Below, in pieces: positions 10,257 through 19,538 of a stretch of 64,000 bases of DNA. This DNA is from Eremomyces bilateralis CBS 781.70 (Eukaryota > Ascomycota > Dothideomycetes > Eremomycetales > Eremomycetaceae): contig NW_022985107.1 in the NCBI RefSeq assembly GCF_010015585.1, forward strand, positions 16,415-80,414, written 5' to 3'. Numbering within the stretch: position 1 is the first letter of the stretch; each line of letters starts with the position of its first letter. Below the pieces are notes generated by a model, which ran no database searches, was not told the DNA's origin, and saw only the letters and a list, made by a program, of their open reading frames with translations. Both the position numbers and the translations under genes were made by a program.

Positions 10257-11942
10257 TCAAATGTGCCGTCTCTTAACCGTCACCATCATATCCGATTTGT
10301 AGAGGAAAAGCTTCAGCTCCTCGGTCCAGAGCCTGTTCAGATCTCGAGGTATAATGTCATATCTCCTGACCAGCTCAGCAATCGTCTTGAACAGCTCGAC
10401 AAAGGCAAGATTGCGTCCGATACATCTGAAGTGAAACTTAGTGGTTGTATAACAAGGATATGGCAGGTTGTCAAAGCACAAACTTACATTCTCGCTCCGT
10501 GGCCAAACGCAAACTCATAGTCCTTCATAAGTTTAGTCTTCGCATCGTCCTCTAACCATCTCTCTGGTCGGAATTTCTCTACATCTTTACCGTACAAGTC
10601 CGCGCTCCTACCAATGACCCAGTTGTTTACACCCACCTCCGTCCCCCCAGGGACGTAGTAGCCAGGTAAAATCTCCACACCTTGTTCGGGCGTTCTTCGT
10701 GTAAATGCTGCGCCGACCGACGGACTGAATCGAAGTGTCTCATTGATCACTGCGGTGAGATAGGGAAGTTTGGCCAAATCAGCATAGCGAGGGACTTGAT
10801 CTTGGGGTAGGTGTCCCTCTGAGTATGCAGTATCAATTTCCTCGCGAAGTTTGGAAAATACCCCTGGATTGCGGAGGAGAAAGCCGACGCAGCCAAGAAT
10901 TGACATGGCTGTCGTATCGCCACCAGCCACCAGAGCGGCAACAACCTCTCCCCGGACTTGATCTCGATGAATAGGAGAGCGGTCAGGATCCTTTGACGAG
11001 ATGATGGCATTCAGAAGATCTTTCTTCTCGCTCGGTTGCTTATAGCGTTCGCTAACGATGTTTGCTGCAACCTGTGGGGTAGTCAGCCAGTGCTCCTGAA
11101 ATCTCCGGTGCTCTTACCTTGAGTGCCAGGCCAATGCCTTGGTTGTCTGGAGGCTTCAAATACTTGGATAAAGGACCACTAAACAGCGTGCCGAGCGATG
11201 GCACCACCGAGAGAATAATAGCGAATACGTGTCCGCCCTGGAGCCCAGAAATGATCCCATTGGCGTCTATGCACGTCCTCAGACATCCAAATGATTCTCC
11301 AAAGGCTAGATCGCTGATGATATCGACTGTGAAGTAGTTGATCCACTTGCTGAAGTCAAAATACGACTCGTTTGCTGCTTCCTCGTCCAGGCGATCCTCT
11401 AGCTGCTGTACAATCTTATCGATCTGGTCCTCCATGGTCAAGATGGTGGTCATGGTGTACGCGCCACCCACCTTGCGGCGAGCAGACTGATGTGTCTGAG
11501 CATCGACGGCGAAGAAGATAGGAGGGTGCTCCGAATTGATGCCAATAGTGGGAAACGTGTTAGGACGGGAGAAGGAGTCCTTCCCGCGGCCGTAGATTAC
11601 CTTGATCGCGTGATAATCACTGAACGACAGCGAATTTGGTCCATCACGAACAACCGGGCCGTACGTTTGGTGTAGGTCCTGGTAAATCAAGTGCGCCCTC
11701 TTTGAATACTGCGCGTGCGTCCGCCAAAAGGGAGAGATTCTTGCCAATACCTGTCATCAGAATCAGCAGTCAAGATTGGACATGGGCTGAGCATTGAACT
11801 GTACCGGGCCCGGATATCTCGCGAGAGGGTGCAAGAGGATTCGATAACTAGATTTCCCAAGTAAGTAGATTCCAAAATAAATAATCCCATAACGCAGCAA
11901 ATGGTGCGCGAGAAATATTGTCCCCTCCAAAGACGCCGCCAT
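10257..11942 (-). CDS. cytochrome P450 monooxygenase
   Basis: Four exons (11942-11805, 11750-11118, 11071-10488, 10425-10257) give 507 residues. An N-terminal membrane anchor (about residues 10-30, HHLLRYGIIYFGIYLLG) is followed by a proline-rich hinge RYPGP. The I-helix oxygen-binding motif reads AGGDTTA, the K-helix is ETLR, PERW is present, and the haem loop is FGHGARICIGRNLA with Cys453 as the axial ligand. The haem loop is split by the last intron, so the mature motif appears only after splicing. It is an ER-bound enzyme needing a P450 reductase. It shares a 540-bp divergent promoter with the MBL-fold gene, which supports joint regulation. Substrate unknown. Confidence 0.9.
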
Positions 11943-12482
11943 GATATAGGTTTCAGCAAGTGACAGACACAAAGTTTGCACTCAGGCGTCTTAAAAGACT
12001 CATCCTGTTTACCAGCGTGATATCTACGAAGATATCGATTTCGGAGTTAGGCAAACCGGGTATGTTCATGCCTAGAGATGGGCATAATTTGCTCGGCTCT
12101 GTGGAGAAATCAAAGCAAGTTTTAATTACAAGGTAATAGGGAAGCACATTAGCGGGCCTAACAATGCCTGAGCACTCACCTTCCAGCACAGAAATATCGA
12201 TGACTCTCGATTTCCGGCGTGGATATGATTTCGAGGAGCACGTTTTCGAGTGGAAGACTAAGCCAACAATGGCATCAATCATGGACCCCGCTGAAGTGTT
12301 GCTGTCCAAGTTTCGGCTCCGCTGGGAGTTTGCGAAACGGTTTAGGGCTTAACATGATGTAGGCCATGCGTGTCCTGCATAATCGCCGCAAGGTCGTCTA
12401 GAAGCAAGAGGCTTAAAAATGGAGAAATATCCTTTAAGAAGACTGTAGATCCTAGAAGTGTGTACAGGTACTGCTTATCAGC
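11943..12482. other. divergent promoter between P450 and MBL-fold gene
   Basis: This 540-bp region lies between two start codons. A 118-codon minus-strand frame is present but has no recognisable features and no ATG-initiated support. No clear operator was identified. Confidence 0.4.
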
Positions 12483-13649
12483 ATGGACGGCTCAACACTA
12501 GAGTGGTCTGGTAAGAGCCTCTTCGAAAACTAGGGACCACAAGTCCAACGCTTGCTAATTCAATTTCAATAGGTGCAACGACATTTCGCCTGAAAACAAA
12601 AGGCTTATTAACGATCTTTCTGGATGCGTGGTTGGAGCGCCCTGCGTCTCTCGACCAGTATCTAAGCGTTGATGAGGTTGATGAATGTGACTACATTTTC
12701 ATCTCCCATGCTCATTTTGATCAGTAAGTCAGCCTCGGTATATCTTCCAGCGGCATTCTCATATATTTCCAGCCTGCCCAGTGCGGATCGGATTGCCAAG
12801 GAGACTGGAGCCAGTATTATTGGAATGGAGAGGCCATCCACGTCATGCGTGCGGTGGGAGTTCCGGAATCGCAGCTAGCGGCCATCTCTGGTGGCGAACG
12901 AATTCCCCTGTTCATAAAAGAGCAGCGACATAAGGTGATAGTTGCCTCTTCTTCGCGTCCCCATGGACTTCCCTCTGGACCTCCTTCTGGCCCCCCTGGA
13001 CCACCTACGCCAAATCCCGATGATGCGATTATCACGGTCCACGCTTGGCCATCTCTTCATGCATTGATGCCTCTTGGGGACCATAGGTCATTCCCAGAGG
13101 TGATGGATACCGGTACTGTGTATACCGGATCTGGAAGCCATAGTTGCACCCTGGACGTTACTCGCGGTTTGACGTACGGACTTGGAGGTCTCCTCAAAAT
13201 GGACTTAGTTCCTCCGCAGATGCATCAGGATATGAAAGACTTTGTCACGTACATGAAGGATAGGGACATGAACAGGTACTCATTTTTCGACGGCGGCCAA
13301 ATCATGTACAATTTTTTGATCGACGGCAAAGCGCTTCTCTGGAATGGGCACCTTGGCGGCTACGAAGGCATCCTAAAAGAAGAACCTGGTCCCAAAGCCC
13401 GATGTTGCGGTCCTTGCAATTGCCGGAAGGACCAACTTGGACGGGCGACCTTATGACGGGTCTGTGGCAGATTTTGCTGTGAAGGAAGTGCAATGGATTG
13501 GAGAACCGTCAAAAGTCACCTGGTGTCTGCATGATCGGTGTCCAATAAATCCAAAGCACATCAACGTTGCCATCGCAACGGAACGTGTTGAAGAGGGGAC
13601 AAAGAGCAAGGTGATCGAGCTAACACCTGCACAACCATTCAGGCTCTGA
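12483..13649 (+). pseudogene. metallo-beta-lactamase-fold hydrolase with broken reading frame
   Basis: Exons 12483-12510, 12573-12723 and 12773 onward encode a protein close to fungal MBL-fold hydrolases. The metal-binding motif HAHFDH is assembled across intron 2, followed by LPSADRIAKETGA. Two frame changes occur in the last exon. One base appears to be missing near 12822-12826, between ASIIG and NGEAIHVMRAVG, and one extra base appears near 13382-13386, between GYEGILKE and LVPKPDVAVLAIAG. They cancel, so both flanks share a frame, and about 560 bp between them is well conserved in the shifted frame. No intron explains either change. It is either a recent pseudogene or carries sequence errors. 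In the pathway it could hydrolyse a ring-opened or lactone intermediate. Confidence 0.65.
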
Positions 13650-13706
13650 AGCTCGTGATACTTTTAATTCAACCAAATCTGCCACACAGTTCTCATTCAC
13701 ATACCA

Positions 13707-14018
13707 ATGACCTCGTTCAATCATTATCAGCCAGATGAACGTCTGGTATTGATATTCGACGGCGGTGCAGAGTCAGATCCCGGGAGCAATATATTCGACA
13801 TTCGGCCTCGATCCTGGTGGAAGTCGTGGGCAATTGTGACGGAAGGTCCAGGTCCTATAGATCTTATCGATGAGAAATTACTATTCGGCGCGCGGCCAGA
13901 TACATACTCTGCCCTAAATAATCATCCCAATCCAGCCGATCAAGATAACTGCGAGGGGAGGGAGGTGGTCTCAGGACTGAATGGATTGTGGTCATGGATA
14001 GATCCCAGAGCGGTTTAG
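13707..14018 (+). CDS. hypothetical protein (weak)
   Basis: An ATG frame of 103 codons starts MTSFNHYQPDERLVLIFDGG and ends in WSWIDPRAV. It is acidic and tryptophan-containing, with no signal peptide, membrane span or known motif. It lies 57 bp after the MBL-fold gene on the same strand, so it could also be transcribed with it or be a fragment of an older gene. Confidence 0.25.
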   Translation: MTSFNHYQPDERLVLIFDGGAESDPGSNIFDIRPRSWWKSWAIVTEGPGPIDLIDEKLLFGARPDTYSALNNHPNPADQDNCEGREVVSGLNGLWSWIDPRAV

Positions 14019-14064
14019 AGGGCTAGGGGCATGACTCCGGAACTAAAATAGAATAACTGCGCAA

Positions 14065-14470
14065 CGCCATAACTTGACTCGATTTAATCCTCAGCTCGGA
14101 CGCGCTTGAGAAATGGAATAACCGAATTCGAGAGTCGATGCTCGACAGGGTCTGTATCATGGCTAAACCAGTCCTACTAGGATCGACGCTGGGTCTGGCT
14201 ATCACAGTTCCACCAAGTTCGACGGTCCTTCTCCTCGGGTGGTCTCCCGGTCCAAGTAAGATCAACGAAATGGTTATGAAGGGCCGCACAGCGCTCGAAA
14301 TCCATGCCCTGAACATCTCGCACGGGGTTTGATTCGGTGACAAGCTATTGTGTTGAAATATCGAGTTCCATTTCGGCGAGACGGAGACTGGCAACTTTGT
14401 ACGGAATACAACTGGCTCTGACCGATCTCCTATACTCTTCTTCATTGGCTGTTTCCGTACAACATGACAG
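14065..14470 (-). pseudogene. decayed coding segment of unknown family
   Basis: The minus strand reads as protein-like sequence in one frame, with stretches such as YKVASLRLAEMELDIS, GMDFERCAALHNHFVDLTWT and HRLSNSVIPFLKRVRAED, preceded by a plausible splice acceptor. The frame is interrupted a few times by stops, so the segment looks like an old gene piece rather than a working gene. I do not recognise the family. Different frames on either strand look less protein-like. Confidence 0.35.
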
Positions 14471-15289
14471 GAAAAGTAGGGGTGGCATCCGGATTGTTAT
14501 GCGAGGGATGAACTCAGAAAGGAGACGGAGGTATCAGTCGATTGAGGTAGACCAAGAGACAGGCTGAAACAAACGCGGTGGTGTCATTATCAGAAGAGAG
14601 GAACCTAGAAATGAAGTCGACTAGCCAGATCTCAAAATCGGTACCGTCTCACCGGCAACGTTCCTTCCACGGTTTGGTTCGCAGAGATATACAGGTAGGA
14701 AAGTTTAGTTGTGACATATGGGAGTCGGGCTTGCTTCGCCCTGACTAATCCTGAATTGGTTCTATGTGATAAGAGAAGTCTCATATGATCGCCGTCACCA
14801 TTCTCGGTTCTATCCATCCAAAGGCTTGGAGCAGTAGCATCTAGATAGCCGACCCCTGTAGGGTCTCTCGTAGAGCAGTGCCTCATAAGCGAAATACATC
14901 GAACCAATGGCGCGCATGCTTTATAAAGCGCAACAGGCTCTAGCAATTACTCGTCAGTCCTGCAATAAATGCCGGCGGCCACGGCTCCCAGCGTCCTTCA
15001 GATGAGTGTTGGGCAGAGACTGGGTTGCCGATCAGTCTATCGCTGGCAATCTGTCCGAATGGGATGCCGTATGGGAATGTCGCAACGCCACTGCGGTAGC
15101 AGTCACAACATTGCATGGACCATTCAACATGATTCCAGAAGTGTGCAATTGTTCAGTCCACTTCGTTCCTTGCAATAGACCGTGTGACAGCCTATGGACA
15201 ATAACCGAATGCGAGCCGACATGCGGCAGGAGCGCGGTCGACAGGTCGGAGTTGGTTGGGTAGTTGTACGCGCCGACTGCCTTGATCCA
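14471..15289. other. intergenic between accessory and core regions
   Basis: One plus-strand frame around 15006-15263 is cysteine- and NxS/T-containing (VWECRNATAVAV, EVCNCSVHFVPCN) but has no convincing start or splice partner. It may be a terminal exon of a lost secreted-protein gene. Nothing else is seen. Confidence 0.3.
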
Positions 15290-17336
15290 TTAGGAGACGG
15301 AGTCGTACTGGCCCTTCATGTCCTCGAAATGCGACTTGGTCTCCTCCGCAAGGCGTCCTTCGCTGGTTTCCAAGACAGTGTAGATCAGACTATAGTTATT
15401 GAACAAAAACCTGGCGCGCTTTCTCTCGTCCCCGATGCTTTTCCCGAGTTTCGTGAGGTGCAGCTCGAACTCGTTTCGAAGCCGGGAGAAGCTGTTGGAC
15501 AGTGGTTCGTCATCTCCGGCATCTTTGCTGAGGTCGAGGATCGAGCTCGTAAAGTGGGCGAACCGCTGGGTGAGCGGATTTGGAGCCGTGGACGACCCGC
15601 CGGTACCACTCGCCAGCAGGGCGGCGGACGACGGACGTCCTGACAACGATGAGGTGGCGCGGCGCAAGGACTCGCAGTGAAGGTCGATAGCGATTTGAAA
15701 GCGAGGCCACAGTAGCATGTTGGTGGCGTTGATGTAGCCCTCGACGGACGGCACTTTCCTCCGTTGCGCTTCGAACGCGAGATGTTGATTGATTCGGACG
15801 GATAGTAGCAACCCGATGGCGTCGGTGGAGTGTTCGACTAGGCGTTTGGTGAGGGATTGGCCGATGGCGAAGGTCGGGTCGAAAATGGCCGAGAAGGTAC
15901 GGGAGATGGCGTGGAAGCTCTGTGATGGGGAGAAGAAGGCAGTTAGGAATGAGTATTCGAACGAGGCATTGTCAATGAGGGCGAGGTTAAAGGCGTGAAA
16001 GGGCGTCTCCAGGTAGTGGGTCGACTTGTTCTCCTCCGCCACGTACGACGAAATGGCTTGGTGGAGGGGGGCTTTCAATAGATCCAGTCGACGGCCGACC
16101 GTGAACGGGTCTTCTGGGCCAGCGGACGGTTTGCCTTTCGACGCGTTCCTCTTGGAGTCGTCCGGCTGCGCGATGGCATCGGTTTTGTCCACCACGTGCA
16201 GTTTCAACCGCTCGAGCGCCTTGTCATACCGCGCAAAGTGACTCGAATAATACCAGCGCATCGTGTTGACGTAGGCTTGGCGGATGTCCTCGGCCAGAGG
16301 CGGCTGGTGTCGTGCGAGGAACGCGTACAGGTCTTTGCATTTCAGAAAGCCCTGGTTCTGGATGACCTGCGCGTTGATGTTCGGTGACCGTAGTGCCTTC
16401 ACTTGTGCGACGAAGTGGTCTCGGATTCGTTCGACCGCCTGGAACTGTTAGCGTCTGCTTCACGTGCCAGATCGATTCTCATACCCGCAGCGTGGTGCTC
16501 TCCACGAGAGGTCTCACGTCTCCCATCGCCTTGATATTGATCCCGTCCTGGGTTCGGGACTGGAGGGTTTTCGCGCGCTTCTCGAGCTCCGCCGTGGCCA
16601 CCACGAACGCTTCGTCGACCGGGCCTTCGTCGATGTGCCGGACAATGGCGGGAGGAATGGCAATGGATTCGACCGAGGGACCCAGCCGCTGCTCCACGAC
16701 GCGACGGTTCTCCAGGCGCGTGTTCATCGTGGCAGATCGCTTCTGTAGGGACTCGATTTCGGCGGAGACGGTGCTCAAGTCGGCCTGAAAGCCGGTGAGG
16801 TAGCTCTCGATGGACCGCAGGACATCATCGCAGGCGGCAATGGAGCGGTGAAGATCCTCGAACTTGTCCTTTTCCTTCTCGAAATCCTTCACTGGCTCCG
16901 AGGATGCGCTGTCTCGACCTAGCTCGGGCCCTGATGCCGTGATGGCAACGCCGTCCAAGTTGATGCCATCGAAATCGATGCTCCGAGCGAGCTGGGCAGG
17001 CTTCACCAGCACTGGCGAGTGTTTTCCATCATTCGGCGTGTCAGGAGCAGCTGCGGTCCCCACGATGCTTTGGAGCACTTGAATGGGGTCGAGGACGGGC
17101 TGGGACGGGGGCAGCTCATGCTTGAGACTTGATCCGTTTGGGGGTCTCGGTGCCGGAGTGGTGCTGTTGCTGGAGGCGGTGGACGCGAGGGAAAGCGAAG
17201 ACGAGCGCGGATTGAAGAGCGGGCGATTGGCCGGAGCAATGGGATACGGCGCGGTGCGGCGCGGTGCCGGAGAATAGGAACGATGGAGCGGAGGAGTGCC
17301 GGATGGGGAGGCGGTGGAAAAGCGGTCGAGGAACAT
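15290..17336 (-). CDS. VPS52: Vps52/Sac2, GARP/EARP tethering complex subunit
   Basis: Two exons (17336-16485, 16438-15290) give 666 residues. The first 150 residues are Ser/Pro-rich and disordered. A coiled-coil core typical of Vps52 follows, with landmarks ACDDVLRSIESYLTGFQADL, AEIESLQKRSATMNTRLENR, IPPAIVRHIDEGPVDEAF and the splice-spanning AVERIRDHFVAQVKALRSP. GARP tethers endosome-derived vesicles at the trans-Golgi; Vps52 is its central subunit. The length agrees with other filamentous fungi. It shares a 0.9-kb divergent promoter with eIF5A. Confidence 0.9.
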
Positions 17337-17640
17337 GGGGGATGGAGAGCTCGGATGCAGTGAGAGAGGTGGTGATCGTGTCAGAGAGACAGGATAGGAT
17401 TCATGCGAGGGGTGGGAATGCTCAGCATGCTGACCCGGTGTTTAATGGGAGATAGACTGACGCATTCTTATTGTGAGACTGTTGTTGGGCATGACATTGA
17501 TGGAATCGACATCGGATCTGATACATGGACAGCCCGAGCCACATCGCAAGGACACAAGGCCGATGTCAGGCATAAAGTATGACATAATCCGGGGATATCA
17601 CGTGGGTTGTAAGTAGCCCTCGCACGTGACACCTCCCGCC

Positions 17641-17694
17641 ACAATCTATTCAGCCACACTCTATTCAGCCACAATCTATTCAGCCGCGCACTCG
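17641..17694 (+). repeat. short tandem repeat, unit CTATTCAGCCACAAT
   Basis: About three and a half imperfect copies of a 15-bp unit (CTATTCAGCCAC[A/T][A/C]T) run head to tail within the VPS52/eIF5A promoter. Confidence 0.7.
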
Positions 17695-17819
17695 GTCCAG
17701 CCGCAGTTCATCCAGGCACAAAGGCACTAGAGCAGCAATTCCAGTCCCTCCAGGCTGTCAGGCACTCAGGTCGTAAGCCACCGGAGAATCCATTGATCCG
17801 AACCAAGCGCAGCCTGAGG

Positions 17820-17900
17820 AAGGCGAAAATGGCGAAAACGGCGAAAACGGCGAAAACGGCGAAAACGACGAAAACGAAGAAAACGAAGAAAACGAGGAAA
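17820..17900 (+). repeat. tandem 9-bp repeat, unit GGCGAAAAC decaying to GACGAAAAC/GAAGAAAAC
   Basis: About nine head-to-tail copies of a 9-bp unit grade from GGCGAAAAC through GACGAAAAC to GAAGAAAAC and GAGGAAAAG. It lies in non-coding DNA between VPS52 and eIF5A. Spurious low-complexity frames on both strands result from it. Confidence 0.85.
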
Positions 17901-18249
17901 AGCCACACAGAATAGGCACAGAATGACAAAACACCCCTGCCAACTCAAGGAAACCCTCCCCCCCAACAGCGCAGCACCGAACCACCACCAAATCGTCCCA
18001 AATCAGCACCAAATCAGCACCAAATCAGCCAACCCCCGCCCCCCGCTCCCTCTCTCTTAGGCTCTCACCAACTAAACCTCCTCTCACTCGGTCGTTGCCC
18101 TCTAAACCGATTTCTCGCCTCCAATCAACATCCCACTTTTCTCTTCCCGCTTCCATCTTCACTTTCTTTCTTCCACTCCCCTCGTCTACTTCTGTCCTGT
18201 CCATTGACCCGTTGCTCCCCTCTACCTGTCCATCTTCTCATCTACCACC

Positions 18250-18951
18250 ATGGCCGACAACGACGCCCAGGTGAGTCCACATCCTCCTGCATGCTTCCTA
18301 TCGCTGGCCGCATGTCGTTGCGAGTTGTTGCGAGTCCTTGCAAGTCATTACAAGTCCGCCGGATGGCGCTGACGATCGTCCCAGCATGAGCACACCTTCG
18401 AGAGCGCCGATGCGGGTGCCTCCGCCACCTATCCCATGCAGTGCTCCGCGCTCCGCAAGAACGGGCACGTCTGCATCAAGAACCGTCCCTGCAAGATCGT
18501 CGAGATGAGCACCTCCAAGACCGGCAAGCACGGTCACGCCAAGGTCCATCTGGTCGCCATCGACATCTTCACCGGCAAGAAGCTGGAGGAGCTGTGCCCG
18601 TCCACCCACAACATGGACGTTCCCAACGTCCGCCGTCAGGAATACCAGCTGGTGAGCGTCTCCTCCCTCGTTCCCCTCGCCATGGCCGCTGATCCATCGT
18701 TCGCAGCTCGATGTCACCGACGACGGTTTCCTCTCCCTCATGTCGGATGATGGCAACACCAAGGACGATGTCAAGGTCCCCGAGAATGAGGTTGGCGACA
18801 AGATCACGAAGCTGTTCACCGATGAGAACAAGGACACGAGTACGTCCCCTTTTTCCCTGCACGAAACAATCGCTGACCAATTGCAGGCGTTGTCGTTCTC
18901 ACCGCCATGGGCGAGGAAATCGCCATCGATGCCAAGGAGGCTCCCAAATAA
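18250..18951 (+). CDS. translation initiation factor eIF5A (hypusine-containing)
   Basis: Four exons (18250-18270, 18385-18651, 18707-18839, 18887-18951) give 161 residues, the usual size. The hypusination loop [12 protein letters not shown] places the modified lysine at Lys55, and the [25 protein letters not shown] segment and OB-fold C-terminus are intact. eIF5A is cytosolic, binds the ribosomal E site and relieves stalling, for example at proline runs. The start is the only in-frame ATG before the hypusine loop with a good fungal context (CCACCATGG). The upstream CT-rich tract fits strong expression. Confidence 0.97.
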
Positions 18952-19538
18952 GCTGTCGACGATGCGCCGTCGTGACGGGAGGGAGTGCCAGTGCTGGGGA
19001 GAGACGTGTTCATTTTTACATAGGAGCGGGTTCTGTATAGCCGTTCGGACGGGACAAGGGGGAGTTTCCAGGTCATGAGCCTTGTTAGGCTGTGTGTGCA
19101 ACTCGAGGACCATCCTATCCCTCCAGTGACTCCGGTCCATCCCCAGCATCGGCGCTCACGCTCCCACGTGCATACTTAATAGCACAAAAATGATTACACG
19201 CTGCAACATGACTCCTATGTGACGCCTGCGACCAATTCACGAGTTTTCTGAAGTGCCTCGTCCCGTGTGACATCGATGGTGAATCGTATTTTTGAAGGCA
19301 TTGAACCCACGGTACGCCCCAAGCATGGTACTGCTATTATAATCTCTCGCAGTATTCCGTACATACTCAAAGACCCGCTTCCGTCGGGAGATCCATAACC
19401 TCCTGTTCATTCGTGATCTGATATTCGGGTTCAATCCATTAATATTACCTCAGTGACTTGTCCTCGTTTCTGCCTTGATGCCTTCAAGACTTGTTACCAT
19501 CACGTCTCGGTCGTGACGATCCTCCAACTGTAAAGAAC
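18952..19538. other. intergenic eIF5A-RRN7
   Basis: It holds the eIF5A 3' UTR and the upstream region of the RRN7-like gene. A 65-codon minus-strand frame (19237-19434) reads somewhat protein-like but has no ATG start or partner exon. I searched here for the missing zinc ribbon of RRN7 and did not find it. Confidence 0.4.

Larger units (their letters stand above)
17337..18249. promoter_or_regulatory. divergent VPS52/eIF5A promoter with pyrimidine-rich tract
   Basis: The half next to eIF5A (about 18030-18240) is strongly C/T-rich on the plus strand, a common feature upstream of highly expressed fungal genes. The middle carries short tandem repeats listed separately. No protein-coding signal is present. 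Confidence 0.5.

Noticed and set aside
569-13649. Search for a PKS, NRPS, terpene cyclase or DMATS backbone gene
   Set aside because: No such gene or fragment is visible in the window, so a named metabolite class is not claimed.
17708-18012. Phe/Val- and Phe/Ser-rich frames on the minus strand
   Set aside because: They are translations of the 9-bp tandem repeat, not genes.
19420-19440. GGTTCAATCC, similar to a tRNA B box
   Set aside because: No matching A box, acceptor stem or anticodon arm can be folded around it.
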